The notes below the pieces were generated by a model. The model saw nothing but the letters and a program-made list of their open reading frames with translations, had not been told where the DNA came from and did no database searches. A stretch of 64,000 nucleotides of DNA from JBCCFC01 sp965213595 (GTDB lineage Bacteria > Chloroflexota > Anaerolineae > Caldilineales > Caldilineaceae). The stretch lies in the NCBI GenBank assembly GCA_965213595.1, contig CBDBZO010000006.1, forward strand, positions 682,001 to 746,000. Direction: 5' to 3'. The position numbers were made by a program, and so were the translations under genes. Below are positions 8,581 through 17,216 of the stretch, one piece after another; within the stretch, counting starts at the first letter, position 1; each line of letters begins with the position of its first letter.

Positions 8581-9345
8581 ATGGACGATAATCTCGTTTT
8601 CAAAGCCCTCGCTGACCCCAGCCGCCGCACCCTGCTCGACCTGCTTTTCCGCGAGGATGGGCAGACGCTCTCCGCCCTGGAGGCGCACCTGCCAATGACG
8701 CGCTTCGGGGTGATGAAGCATCTGCGCATTTTGGAAGAGGCCAATTTAATCACCACTGAGAAGGTCGGGCGCGAGAAGCATCATTACCTCAACGCCGTAC
8801 CGATTCAGCTTGTCTACGACCGCTGGGTCAGCAAATATTCGCGGCGCTGGACGGCGCCGCTGGTCAGTCTCAAATATCAACTGGAGGGAACACTTGTGAG
8901 CGAAAAACATGCAAACGTCTACCAAATTTTTATTCAAACCACTGCCGATAAGCTGTGGCAAGCGCTGACTGATGGCGACATGACGCAGCAATACTACTTC
9001 GGCACGCACGTGGAATCGGATTGGCAGCCGGGATCGCCGTACACGTACAAATACGATAGCGGTGAAACCATGATTAAGGGCGAAGTGCTCGAATCTGACC
9101 CACCGAAAAAACTCGTGACGACCTTTCAGCCGCTCTTTGCCGAAGGCGAAAACGCACAGCACGTCTCGAAGGTGACAGTTGAAATCGAGGAGCAGGAAGG
9201 CGTGTGCAAGCTCAAACTCACCCATGACGATCTCGACCCGGCGAACCCGCTGACGCAGGGGCTGATGGAGGGCTGGGCGCGCATCTTTTCCAGTCTCAAG
9301 ACGCTGCTGGAGACGGGGCAGCCAGCAAGGTCGATGGGAATGTAG
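8581..9345 (+). CDS. ArsR-family HTH regulator fused to an SRPBCC (AHSA1) domain
   Basis: This is a 254-residue protein. Residues 1-95 are an ArsR-type winged helix (VFKALADPSRRTLLDLLF, then MTRFGVMKHLRILEEANLI). No Cys metal-binding pair is seen. Residues about 110-245 are an SRPBCC/AHSA1 domain (FIQTTADKLWQALTDGDM, YYFGTHVESDWQPGSP, DLDPANPLTQGLMEGWARI), a fold with a hydrophobic ligand cavity. The fusion suggests a one-component sensor binding a small organic ligand and repressing its own promoter and possibly the divergent exporter (inferred). The ATG has no Shine-Dalgarno and may be leaderless. It is followed on the same strand by two oxidoreductases and a DoxX-like protein. Confidence 0.87.
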   Translation: MDDNLVFKALADPSRRTLLDLLFREDGQTLSALEAHLPMTRFGVMKHLRILEEANLITTEKVGREKHHYLNAVPIQLVYDRWVSKYSRRWTAPLVSLKYQLEGTLVSEKHANVYQIFIQTTADKLWQALTDGDMTQQYYFGTHVESDWQPGSPYTYKYDSGETMIKGEVLESDPPKKLVTTFQPLFAEGENAQHVSKVTVEIEEQEGVCKLKLTHDDLDPANPLTQGLMEGWARIFSSLKTLLETGQPARSMGM

Positions 9346-9433
9346 GATTTTCAATGGTCGACGCAATACGCACTGCGCCTTTCTTGCGCGCGCTTATTTC
9401 TACGGAATTTATGTGACTAAAAGGTAACAAGCC

Positions 9434-10480
9434 ATGGCTTTGACATCTCAACAGGCGGTGCTCACTCGCTTCGGAAAACCTCACCGCATCAAAGTGGTAG
9501 AACAGGCGCTTCGGCCGCTTCAATCCCACGAGGTTCGGGTGCGGATTGAAGCTTCTACCGTCTCCGCGACGGATACGCTCATCCGCAAAGGGCTCTACCC
9601 ACTACTGCGCAAGCAGCCGCCTTTTGTTTTGGGCTACGATTTTGTCGGCGTTGTGGAAGCTGTCGGTGGGGCGGTGGGGGCGGTAGAAGTTGGCGACCGC
9701 GTGGCCGACATCTGCCAAATCGGCGGTAATGCGACCCACATCCATCATCCCGCCCAAAGCCTGCTGCGTGTGCCCACTGACATCTCTGCGGCAGATGCCA
9801 GTACCCTGATTCTTTCCGGCATGACGGCTTACCAAATCTTTAGGCACTGTGCCAGCCTGCAGCCCGGCAACTCGTTTTTGGTTCACGGCGGCTCCGGTGC
9901 CGTGGGGTCGACGCTGCTCCAGCTTTGCCAGCTTTTTGGCGTGCGCACCGTCACCACGGCCAGCGGCAGCAAACACGACGCGATTTGCCATCTGGCGGAC
10001 GAAATCATCGACTACCGTCAGCCCGACTACTTCAAGCAGTTGCGCGCGGCGGCAAAAGGCGGCTTTGATGCGGCGTTTGATTTCACCAACCAGCGCAACT
10101 TTGATCAGTCGTGGCGCTTGCTCAAGCCGGGTGGTCGGCTTGTGGCCAGCGGCATTCAGTCGCTGGCGCAGCAGGTCGAGCGCAGGACGCCGCTGGCCTT
10201 TGCCCGCTTCAGCGCCAACTTTGGTCTGCTCATGGCCAAGCTTGTGCTCTGGAACGCCCTGCCCAACGGCAAACACGCTCAGTTCTTCGGCATCGTCGAT
10301 AGCAAGCGCGATCACCCCGAACGCTACCAGGCCGACCTTGATGAACTGTTCGCGCTGATCCGCGGCGACCAACTTACACCCATTCACCAAACGTTTCCCC
10401 TCGACGAGGTGCCGCGTGCCCACGAACTGCTCGATCAGGGCGGGACAATCGGCCACATCGTCGTTCGTAATCCGGTGTAA
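9434..10480 (+). CDS. Medium-chain (quinone oxidoreductase-like) NAD(P)-dependent reductase
   Basis: This 348-residue protein has an N-terminal GroES-like domain (about 25-130) and a Rossmann cofactor domain with VHGGSGAVGSTLLQL near residue 150, the GxGxxG-type motif of quinone-oxidoreductase-like MDR proteins. The zinc ligands of alcohol dehydrogenases (GHE, Cys cluster) are absent; the equivalent of GHE reads LGYDFVG. It probably catalyses NADPH-dependent reduction of an enone, quinone or similar electrophile. The ATG at 9434 follows AAAAGG at 9419-9424. It is part of a same-strand run with the ArsR-SRPBCC regulator upstream and DoxX/SDR genes downstream, which suggests a response to a reactive carbonyl or aromatic compound. 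Confidence 0.82.
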   Translation: MALTSQQAVLTRFGKPHRIKVVEQALRPLQSHEVRVRIEASTVSATDTLIRKGLYPLLRKQPPFVLGYDFVGVVEAVGGAVGAVEVGDRVADICQIGGNATHIHHPAQSLLRVPTDISAADASTLILSGMTAYQIFRHCASLQPGNSFLVHGGSGAVGSTLLQLCQLFGVRTVTTASGSKHDAICHLADEIIDYRQPDYFKQLRAAAKGGFDAAFDFTNQRNFDQSWRLLKPGGRLVASGIQSLAQQVERRTPLAFARFSANFGLLMAKLVLWNALPNGKHAQFFGIVDSKRDHPERYQADLDELFALIRGDQLTPIHQTFPLDEVPRAHELLDQGGTIGHIVVRNPV

Positions 10481-10527
10481 GCATTTCGATTCAACTCGCG
10501 ATTTTCATCACACAAGGAGCAAGAAAC

Positions 10528-10995
10528 ATGAACGCCCTGAATCGCATCAACGTCAGCAACGTCTCTTCAAGCAGCACGATTTCGAGCAACACCGCTGAAC
10601 AGCGCACCATTTTGAGCAATTTTGCCGGGCACATCGGCAGATGGCTCTTCATTCTCCCCTTTGCCGCGTTTGGCCTGCTGCACTTTGGCCCACTCGAATT
10701 TTCGCTGCCGTATGTCCCGGCCTGGCTGCCCGCGCCCGTCTTTTGGGTCTACTTCCTGGGCGTCTGCCTATTTGCCTTCACCTTCAGCGCCATTATTAAG
10801 CGGTTGGACGGTCTCGCCGCACTGCTCTTAGCGCTTCTCCTGCTAACCTTCGTGCTCACCGTTCACATTCCCACCGCGCTTGCCGGTGATTTTGCCAGCG
10901 TCATCGGCGCCTTCCGCGACACGGCCATGAGCGGCGCGTCGCTCCTTTACGCGGTCTACGTCGCCGCGGACAAACGCTTCTCGGGTCTTGTCTGA
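10528..10995 (+). CDS. DoxX-like small membrane protein
   Basis: This 155-residue protein has four hydrophobic segments after a Ser/Asn-rich N-terminus of about 30 residues (WLFILPFAAFGLLHF, FWVYFLGVCLFAFTF, LAALLLALLLLTFVL, and a short C-terminal one). The pattern of four helices with G/H-F-G-P in the first fits the DoxX/DoxD-like superfamily. The start follows an AAGGAG site 8 nt upstream. It lies 47 bp after the MDR oxidoreductase and 23 bp before an SDR, so it is likely cotranscribed. DoxX proteins are often near redox genes, but the biochemical role here is unknown. Confidence 0.7.
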   Translation: MNALNRINVSNVSSSSTISSNTAEQRTILSNFAGHIGRWLFILPFAAFGLLHFGPLEFSLPYVPAWLPAPVFWVYFLGVCLFAFTFSAIIKRLDGLAALLLALLLLTFVLTVHIPTALAGDFASVIGAFRDTAMSGASLLYAVYVAADKRFSGLV

Positions 10996-11018
10996 ATTTT
11001 CTCAACAGGAGGCACACC

Positions 11019-11792
11019 ATGCTACTTCAATCCAAACATGCCCTGGTCTTCGCCGCCAGCGGCGCCATCGCCAGCGGCGTCGCCCGCAAATTTGCCGCTG
11101 AGGGCGCAACCGTCTGGCTCTCCGCCCGCAGCGGCGACGCACTTGAGCTGCTGGCCGACGAAATTCGCGCAAACGGCGGCACGGCCTACGTTGACACCGT
11201 CGATGCTACGGACGTCGACGCCGTGGCCGACTACGTGAGCCGCGCTGCCAAGCAAGCGGGCCATCTCGACGCCACCTTTAACGGCATCGGCGGGCGACCA
11301 TCGACGCTGGGCTATCCGGCACTTGCCGCGTCGCAGCCGCTGGGGGATTTTTTGCTGCCGATGCAGCACATCGTCGGCTCGCAGTTTCTCACGGCGCGCG
11401 AAGTCGGCAAACATATGGCGAGGCAGGGCAGCGGCGCCATCGTGACGCTTTCGGCTACGCTGAGCGGCATGGCAGCGGCGCACATGGCGGGCATCAGCGC
11501 TGCCTGTGGGGCCGTTGAGGCAATGACGCGCTCGCTGGCGGGCGAGTTTGGGCCAGCGGGGGTGCGCGTCAACTGTGTGCGCGGCTCGGCCATGCCGGAG
11601 ACGCGCACGATTCAGGAAACGGGCGCGGGGCAGGCCGCGCTGGGGCTGGAATCATCAATCGTGCCGCCGCCGCTCGGTCGCCCGATTACCGTGGCCGAAA
11701 CCGCGTCGACCGCTGCCTTCCTCGCCTCGGACGCCGCCAGCGGCATGACGGGCCAGATCGTGACGGTTTGCGCCGGGGCGTTTGTCGGGTAA
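11019..11792 (+). CDS. SDR-fold protein lacking the catalytic Tyr and Lys
   Basis: This 257-residue protein aligns by eye with classical short-chain dehydrogenases: a nucleotide-binding loop (FAASGAIASGVA, residues 11-22), a C-terminal IxVxxG-like strand and a PxExR segment. Key residues are altered. The TG of TGxxxGxG is replaced, NNAG reads FNGIGG (87-92), and the active-site YxxxK reads ISAAC (159-163), so Ile replaces the proton-donor Tyr and Cys replaces Lys. The catalytic Ser region (TLSATLS) is retained. A normal dehydrogenase reaction is therefore doubtful; a binding or regulatory role is possible. The ATG follows AGGAGG. It is in the run of genes starting with the ArsR-SRPBCC regulator. 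Confidence 0.78.
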   Translation: MLLQSKHALVFAASGAIASGVARKFAAEGATVWLSARSGDALELLADEIRANGGTAYVDTVDATDVDAVADYVSRAAKQAGHLDATFNGIGGRPSTLGYPALAASQPLGDFLLPMQHIVGSQFLTAREVGKHMARQGSGAIVTLSATLSGMAAAHMAGISAACGAVEAMTRSLAGEFGPAGVRVNCVRGSAMPETRTIQETGAGQAALGLESSIVPPPLGRPITVAETASTAAFLASDAASGMTGQIVTVCAGAFVG

Positions 11793-11842
11793 AGTAAGGC
11801 GAAACGCCGCTTCGCTCCAGCGTGCCAACGAAAGGACAAATC

Positions 11843-12586
11843 ATGACCGACTTTGACGGCTTCCCGGCAGAAGCCATCACTTTCTACGAAGAGATCCGCG
11901 AGCACAACGATAAGCAGTGGTTCGAGGCGCACAAGCCCCTCTTTCGCGACAAGGTGCAGCGGCCCGCGCAGCGCTTCGTCAAAGCGTTGGGCGAACGGCT
12001 GGAGACGATTGCACCCGCTATCCAGTACGACACCAAGTTCACCGGCTCCGGCTCGATCATGCGCATCTACCGCGACGTGCGCTTTAGCCAGGACAAATCG
12101 CCCTACAAGACCAACCTCGGCATCGGCTGGTGGGAGGGGGCTGGCAAAAAGACCGAAGTGCCCGGCTTCTACTTCCAGCTTGATGCCGACGGCGCGTGGA
12201 TGGGCGGCGGGCTGTACATGTTTCCCAAGCCCTTCCTCGACGCTTACCGCCAGGCCGTCGACGACGACAAGTTCGGCCCGGCGATCAAGCAGGCGCTGGC
12301 CGCAGTGAACGCCACGGACTGCACGGTGCAGGGCGAGCGCTACAAGCGCGTCCCCCGCGGCTTTGATGCGGAGCACCCGCGTGCCGAGCTGCTCAAGTAC
12401 AAGGGCCTCGTCGCTGTGTCGCCGCCGATTCCGCGCGAGGCGCTGGCCGCACCGCGGCTGGTCGACGTGTGCTTCGGCTACTGCCGCAACATGCTGCCGC
12501 TGCAGGAGTGGCTCGTGCAGGCAATGCAATTCCCATCGACAGGAAGCGTGGTGGTACAGAGCGGGCCGAATTCATTCCCCGTTTGA
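11843..12586 (+). CDS. DUF2461 family protein
   Basis: This 247-residue protein begins at the ATG at 11843, preceded by AAAGGA; an in-frame GTG at 11822 is less likely. It matches the DUF2461 (TIGR02453) family by FYEEIREHNDKQWFEAHK at the N-terminus, IYRDVRFSQDKSPYKTNLG in the middle and GGGLYMFP. The function of the family is unknown. The last 20 residues (after VQAMQFPSTG) depart from the family pattern and run into a palindrome overlapping the stop codon. It probably belongs to the same transcript as the preceding SDR-like gene. Confidence 0.85.
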   Translation: MTDFDGFPAEAITFYEEIREHNDKQWFEAHKPLFRDKVQRPAQRFVKALGERLETIAPAIQYDTKFTGSGSIMRIYRDVRFSQDKSPYKTNLGIGWWEGAGKKTEVPGFYFQLDADGAWMGGGLYMFPKPFLDAYRQAVDDDKFGPAIKQALAAVNATDCTVQGERYKRVPRGFDAEHPRAELLKYKGLVAVSPPIPREALAAPRLVDVCFGYCRNMLPLQEWLVQAMQFPSTGSVVVQSGPNSFPV

Positions 12587-12624
12587 GCGTGGTTGGCGGG
12601 CGCGCCTGTCAACCACGCTCAAAC
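12581..12624. repeat. Perfect 15-bp stem hairpin over a stop codon
   Basis: GTTTGAGCGTGGTTG (12581-12595) pairs perfectly with CAACCACGCTCAAAC (12610-12624). The TGA stop of the DUF2461 gene is inside the left arm. No T-tract follows, so this may be a 3'-end stabilising or dispersed palindromic element rather than a terminator. Confidence 0.7.
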
Positions 12625-12652
12625 AAGAGACCAAGCACCTCAAAACTCAACC

Positions 12653-12680
12653 AAAGCCGAGTGCCGTTCGCTCGGCTTTT
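12653..12680 (+). terminator. Rho-independent terminator
   Basis: AAAGCCGAG (12653-12661) pairs with CTCGGCTTT (12671-12679) and ends in a short T-run. It probably ends the transcript of the five upstream genes. Confidence 0.7.
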
Positions 12681-12681
12681 C

Positions 12682-12690
12682 TGGTATACT
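12682..12690 (+). promoter_or_regulatory. Extended -10 element
   Basis: TGGTATACT is an extended -10 (TGnTATACT) placed about 110 nt before the next gene and directly after the terminator. The -35 region is poor. Confidence 0.4.
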
Positions 12691-12798
12691 AAGACGCTGC
12701 TCGAAACATCAAAGCTATCCGCTTGCAAATCAACTCGCAAACCCAGGATGCCGTTGCGCGACAGGCGAGGCCTCCCTTGCTGTAAATTCTCCGCCCGA

Positions 12799-15537
12799 AT
12801 GAAAAAGTTGCTCCGCCCGCTGCTGGCGTTTCTGTTACCTTTGCTTGTCTCCAGTGCGCTCTACGGCTACACGATGGCGCCCGATGTCTACGTGTCGGAC
12901 TTTGCCGAATTTCAGTACCTGCCCGCGAAGCTGGGCGTTCCCCATCCCAATGGCTTTCCGCTCTTTGTGCTGGTGGGCTGGGCGTGGTCTCATCTGCCGT
13001 GGGGAACGCTGGCCTGGCGCATGAATCTGCTGGCGGTGTTGACGGGGGCTTTGGCGGTGGGAGCTACCTCGGCGCTGGCCTATCTGATGCAGAAGCGCCT
13101 AAGCCAAGCGCTGATCACGGGCTTGCTGCTGGCCATTACGCCCACGCTCTGGAAATACTCGGTGGCGGCGGAACGATATGGGCTCAATCTGAGCCTAATT
13201 TGTGGAGCCATCGGCTGCGCCTGGCTGGCCAGCCGTTCGCCGCGTCTGCGCTGGATTGCCCTTTCAGCGGGGCTCTTTTCCCTGGCGCTGGCCACCCATC
13301 CGACGAGTGCGGTGCTGGCTCCGATTTGGCTGCTCTACCTGGTCAGCGGCGCGGTGCTTTTGCGTCAATCTTGGCGGGCGTGGGGAGCCTTGGCGATCGG
13401 TGGAGTGCTGCCGCTGCTGCTCTATTTGTACGTTCCCTGGCGCTGGGCCGCTTTTCTAAATTCGCCGCTTGCGCCGGGCATTGGGGTGCCCCAGGTGGTC
13501 TATCGGGGGCTCGTGCCTGCGGGCTACCAAAACCAGCTAGCGGTTGATCAAATTTGGGCGTATCTGAGCTTTGGCGCGGGTATGGTTGGCCGTGGCCAAG
13601 CGGAATTTTCGGAGCGGCTCAGCACGTCCATCGGCCAGTGGGGGACGACTGAATTTGCGTGGTGGATCGTGCCGCTGGTGCTGGTGGGGATGGTCGCCGC
13701 ATGGCGACGGGAGCGGCGACTGGCCGCGGCGCTGGTCGCAACCGTCGTGCTGTTTGTGCTGACGGTGGCCACCACGGCAGAGGCCAAAGTCGATGCGTAC
13801 CTGCTCCCCGCAACCTGGGCCATTCTGCTCGCTGCTGGCTTTGGCGGAGACGCGCTCTACGCGCGGGCTCAACGGGTCGATCCCCAGTGGCGGCGGCGGT
13901 CGGCCAAAGCGCTGCTGATTTTTGGCTTTGTCTGGCTCTGCATTGGGCAGCTCATTCACCTTTGGCCAACCCACAACCAGAGCCGATATCTAGAGAACCG
14001 GCGGGATTGGGAAACCCTCCTGGCCCACCCTCTCGACGAAGCGGGCGCGCTTTTGGCGGACTGGAGCGATTTGACGCCCTTCTGGTACATGCAGCAGGCC
14101 GAGCAGCGACGGCCAGCCCTGCTGGCTCTCTTTCCCCCACAGCCGGAGCGGGTGATCCGCCCCTGGGTCGAGACGGGCAATCCGCTTTACCTTGCCGCAC
14201 CGTTGGCACACGGCTATGCGCCCAACCTGGCCGCAGATTACGCGCTAACGCCCTGGGGGAAGACGGTCTTGATCCAGCCCAAGGAGGGAGCGGCTTTTGC
14301 GTGCCCGGTCTCGCTGGATCAGCCCGTTGAGACACCACCGGCGTGGCCTTACCAAATTGACGGGTGGGCGGCGCACTTTCAGGAGGGCGTCGCCGGTCGC
14401 GTGGTTCGGCTCTTCTTTTGCTGGTCCGCCCCGGCTGGCGTGGAGAAGAACGAATTTTTGACGCTCGACCTGGTCGATCCAGCGGGAGCGGTGGCGGCGT
14501 CGATCAGCCAGCCGCTTGTGACGAGCTGGTATCCTGGGCGAACGGGCCCGGCACTGACGGGCGGCGTGGCCGTCGTCCCGCTCTACTTGGAAGTGGGCGC
14601 AGCCGCGGGGGATTATCAGCTGCGCTTGACTTCGTTCCAAACTAATGAGGAATACCGGTGGCAAGGGGGAAACGCCGCCCCGCTTGACCTGGGTATCGTG
14701 AGCGTAACGCCCGGCACGTTTGACCGGGCCTTGCTCGGCGCTGAATTTGCGCCCCCCGTGGCCCCGCGTGCCGAAGGCCTTGCCCTGCGCGCCTGGCTGG
14801 TAAGCGACGAAGTCGTTCGCCCGGGCGATCCGCTTGAGGTGGAGCTGATCTGGCAGGCGAGCGAGGCCGCAAGCGGAGAGAATCTCCCCGACGTGCGCTT
14901 TCAGTTTTGGGATCGGACGGGCGTGCGCGCCACAACGGCGCCAACGCCGCTGCGGATGGCTCCGGATGGCCTCTGGCGGACGAGACACACTCTCAACGCG
15001 CCGGTCGCGCTGGGCGATGCGGCCTACTGGGTGGAGGTGCAGCTCGTCAGCGGCGAGCGAGTGCACGGGTGGGGGCTGTTGCCCAAGCTGTGGCTGGGGC
15101 GGGTCAACGTCCAAGATCGGGCGCATCGCTACAATTTACCCGGCGATATCCAACCCATCGGCGCGACCTTTGCCGATTCCGCTCAACAGCCCGTTGCAAC
15201 TTTATCGGGCTACAAAACGTTAAGCTGTAACAGCGAAGAGATTGCGCTGGCGCTCTACTGGCAGGCGCACGCCACCGCGGATCGCTCCTACCGAGTCTTT
15301 GTCCACTTGGTAGACGAGAATAACCAGCTGCTTGCCCAGCATGACGGCGTGCCCGGCAGCGGCGATCTGCCCACCACGGTTTGGGTCGAAGGGGAGATAA
15401 TTGAGGACATTCACGTGTTAACCCTGCCCGCCGAGCCGAGCCGCGATGCTCGGCTGTTGATTGGGCTCTACACCGAGGAGACGGGTCGGCTGGTGGCGGA
15501 TAAGGCGGCAGAAATTTCATGGGCATGTGACGGCTAG
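12799..15537 (+). CDS. DUF2723-type multi-pass membrane protein, probable glycosyltransferase
   Basis: The 912-residue product begins MKKLLRPLLAFLLPLLV at 12799; upstream in-frame codons lie in the terminator and promoter region. Residues 1-500 contain about 10-12 hydrophobic helices. The first external loop reads VSDFAEFQYLPAKLGVPHPNG, with the D/E and HPxG pattern of DUF2723, a family related to GT-C protein mannosyltransferases. The C-terminal 400 residues are soluble and beta-rich, with two or three repeats of the type LALYWQAHATADRSYRVFVH. Predicted role: transfer of a sugar from a lipid carrier outside the membrane, with the beta domains facing outside (inferred). It is the first gene after a terminator and is monocistronic or cotranscribed only with radA. 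Confidence 0.75.
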   Translation: MKKLLRPLLAFLLPLLVSSALYGYTMAPDVYVSDFAEFQYLPAKLGVPHPNGFPLFVLVGWAWSHLPWGTLAWRMNLLAVLTGALAVGATSALAYLMQKRLSQALITGLLLAITPTLWKYSVAAERYGLNLSLICGAIGCAWLASRSPRLRWIALSAGLFSLALATHPTSAVLAPIWLLYLVSGAVLLRQSWRAWGALAIGGVLPLLLYLYVPWRWAAFLNSPLAPGIGVPQVVYRGLVPAGYQNQLAVDQIWAYLSFGAGMVGRGQAEFSERLSTSIGQWGTTEFAWWIVPLVLVGMVAAWRRERRLAAALVATVVLFVLTVATTAEAKVDAYLLPATWAILLAAGFGGDALYARAQRVDPQWRRRSAKALLIFGFVWLCIGQLIHLWPTHNQSRYLENRRDWETLLAHPLDEAGALLADWSDLTPFWYMQQAEQRRPALLALFPPQPERVIRPWVETGNPLYLAAPLAHGYAPNLAADYALTPWGKTVLIQPKEGAAFACPVSLDQPVETPPAWPYQIDGWAAHFQEGVAGRVVRLFFCWSAPAGVEKNEFLTLDLVDPAGAVAASISQPLVTSWYPGRTGPALTGGVAVVPLYLEVGAAAGDYQLRLTSFQTNEEYRWQGGNAAPLDLGIVSVTPGTFDRALLGAEFAPPVAPRAEGLALRAWLVSDEVVRPGDPLEVELIWQASEAASGENLPDVRFQFWDRTGVRATTAPTPLRMAPDGLWRTRHTLNAPVALGDAAYWVEVQLVSGERVHGWGLLPKLWLGRVNVQDRAHRYNLPGDIQPIGATFADSAQQPVATLSGYKTLSCNSEEIALALYWQAHATADRSYRVFVHLVDENNQLLAQHDGVPGSGDLPTTVWVEGEIIEDIHVLTLPAEPSRDARLLIGLYTEETGRLVADKAAEISWACDG

Positions 15538-15593
15538 GCCGCGCTCGCCCCACCGCTAATTCACCGAGCTGTGGTTTACTGAGCATGATTATG

Positions 15594-15623
15594 TTGATTG
15601 GGTTGGCGCTGTTGTAGTACAAT
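15594..15623 (+). promoter_or_regulatory. Promoter of radA
   Basis: TTGATT (15594-15599) and TACAAT (15618-15623) are separated by 18 nt, about 45 nt upstream of the radA ribosome-binding site. Confidence 0.6.
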
Positions 15624-15670
15624 CGCACAAACGTTCTGAACTGTTAAAACATGCGATTGGAGAGGTGACC

Positions 15671-17068
15671 GTGGCAAAAGTCAAAACGCGCTACCAGTGT
15701 ACAAACTGCGGCGCTGTACAGATGAAGTGGATGGGCAAGTGCCCGGACTGCGACGAGTGGAACACGCTCGAAGAGGTGATCCTGCGCACGCCGGAGAAGA
15801 CGCGCTCGTCCATGCCGGTGGCGAACGGCGCAGGCGGCAGCGGCGTGGCCGTCGCGCTGCCCAACGTGCCGATGGATGGCACGCCACGCATGGCCCTGCG
15901 CATGAGCGAGCTGAGCCGCGTGCTCGGCGGCGGCATCGTGCCCGGATCGGGCGTGCTGATCGGTGGAGAGCCGGGGATTGGCAAATCTACCCTACTTTTG
16001 CAGATGGCCGCTGAAATCGCCGACACGGCCGGCCCCGTGCTCTACGTCAGCGCCGAGGAGAGCGCGCACCAGATTCGCCGCCGCGCCGACCGGCTGGGCA
16101 TTCAGGGTGACAAGCTCTTCCTGATGTCCGAAATTATCGTCGAGCAGATTCTGGATCAGGTGGCGATTATGAAGCCGATGCTCGTGATCGTCGACTCGAT
16201 CCAGGCCATCTACACCGCCAACGGAACCAGCGCCGCGGGCACCGTCAGCCAGGTGCGCGACTGTGCGGCGCTCTTGCTGCGCCAGGGCAAGCAGCAAAAC
16301 GTGCCCATCTTCCTCGTCGGCCACGTGACAAAAGAGGGCACGATTGCCGGGCCGAGAGTGCTCGAGCACATGGTCGATGCCGTGCTGCAGCTGGAGGGCG
16401 AGCGCTTCCACGCCTATCGCCTGCTGCGCTCGGTCAAGAATCGCTTTGGCAGCACCAATGAAGTTGGCATCTTCGAGATGAGCGAGCGCGGCATGGAGGA
16501 GGTCAGCAACCCCTCCGAGTTGTTCCTGGCCGAGCGCTTGCCCAACGCCTCCGGCAGCGCCATCGCCGTCTCGATGGAGGGGACGCGCCCGCTGCTGGTC
16601 GAGGTGCAGGCGTTGAGCAGCCACTCAGCCTTTAGCCAGCCGCGCCGCACGGCCAACGGCATCGACGCCAACCGCCTGCTGCTCCTGAGCGCGGTGCTCA
16701 GCAAGCGCGTCGGCCTCAATCTGAGCGAGCAGGACATTTTTGTCAACGTCGTCGGCGGGATGCGCATCAACGAGCCCGCCGCTGACCTGTCCATCGCGGC
16801 GGCGATTGCCAGCTCCTACCGCAACCTGCCCGTTCACGCCGATCTGGCGATCATGGGCGAAGTCGGCCTGAGCGGCGAGCTGCGCTCCGTCGGCCAGCTG
16901 GCGCGGCGGCTCAACGAGGCGCAGAAGCTGGGCTTTGGTCGCGCGCTCGTGCCGCAGAGCACGCTGCGGCGCAAGGGCAAGGACGATTTGCCGCAGGGCA
17001 TCCAAGTCATTGGCGCGCGCACGCTCAAGGATGCGCTGGATGCGGCGCTGGTCAAGCGCGAAGGGTAG
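15671..17068 (+). CDS. radA: DNA repair protein RadA (Sms)
   Basis: This 465-residue protein has all RadA hallmarks: an N-terminal zinc finger C10-x2-C13...C24-x2-C27, a RecA-like ATPase with Walker A GEPGIGKS (99-106), the RadA-specific KNRFG motif (256-260), and a C-terminal Lon-like domain (FVNVVGGMRINEPAADL, GEVGLSGELR). RadA is a hexameric ATPase that drives branch migration in recombination. Of the two in-frame GTG codons, 15671 is preferred because GGAGAG lies at normal spacing; 15665 would be too close. It is preceded by its own promoter and followed by a hairpin repeat. Confidence 0.97.
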   Translation: MAKVKTRYQCTNCGAVQMKWMGKCPDCDEWNTLEEVILRTPEKTRSSMPVANGAGGSGVAVALPNVPMDGTPRMALRMSELSRVLGGGIVPGSGVLIGGEPGIGKSTLLLQMAAEIADTAGPVLYVSAEESAHQIRRRADRLGIQGDKLFLMSEIIVEQILDQVAIMKPMLVIVDSIQAIYTANGTSAAGTVSQVRDCAALLLRQGKQQNVPIFLVGHVTKEGTIAGPRVLEHMVDAVLQLEGERFHAYRLLRSVKNRFGSTNEVGIFEMSERGMEEVSNPSELFLAERLPNASGSAIAVSMEGTRPLLVEVQALSSHSAFSQPRRTANGIDANRLLLLSAVLSKRVGLNLSEQDIFVNVVGGMRINEPAADLSIAAAIASSYRNLPVHADLAIMGEVGLSGELRSVGQLARRLNEAQKLGFGRALVPQSTLRRKGKDDLPQGIQVIGARTLKDALDAALVKREG

Positions 17069-17090
17069 ACGACAGCTTGGGAGGAAGAAT

Positions 17091-17199
17091 GGGACACGGA
17101 TAAACACGGGCTTCGCACACGGATTTTTGCTTGTCTTGCTCTGGCAGCGCCAACAGTTTTTCTTCAATCCGTGTTGATCCGTCTCATCCGTGTCCAAAA
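17091..17199. repeat. ACACGGAT-type imperfect tandem repeats in hairpin arrangement
   Basis: The left arm (17091-17124) has three spaced copies of ACACGGAT/AACACGG. The right arm (17165-17199) is the complement, with ATCCGTGTTG, ATCCGTCTC and ATCCGTGTCC spaced 9-10 nt apart. The arms can pair into a long imperfect stem between radA and the next gene. The downstream gene's start region overlaps the right arm if its GTG at 17190 is used. Confidence 0.7.
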
Positions 17200-17216
17200 A
17201 TTCTGGTTCCAACCTC

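Noticed and set aside
12469..12798. An N-terminal extension of the DUF2723 gene by 110 codons.
   Set aside because: The extension overlaps the DUF2461 gene, a hairpin and a terminator and is not protein-like; the signal-like start at 12799 is preferred.
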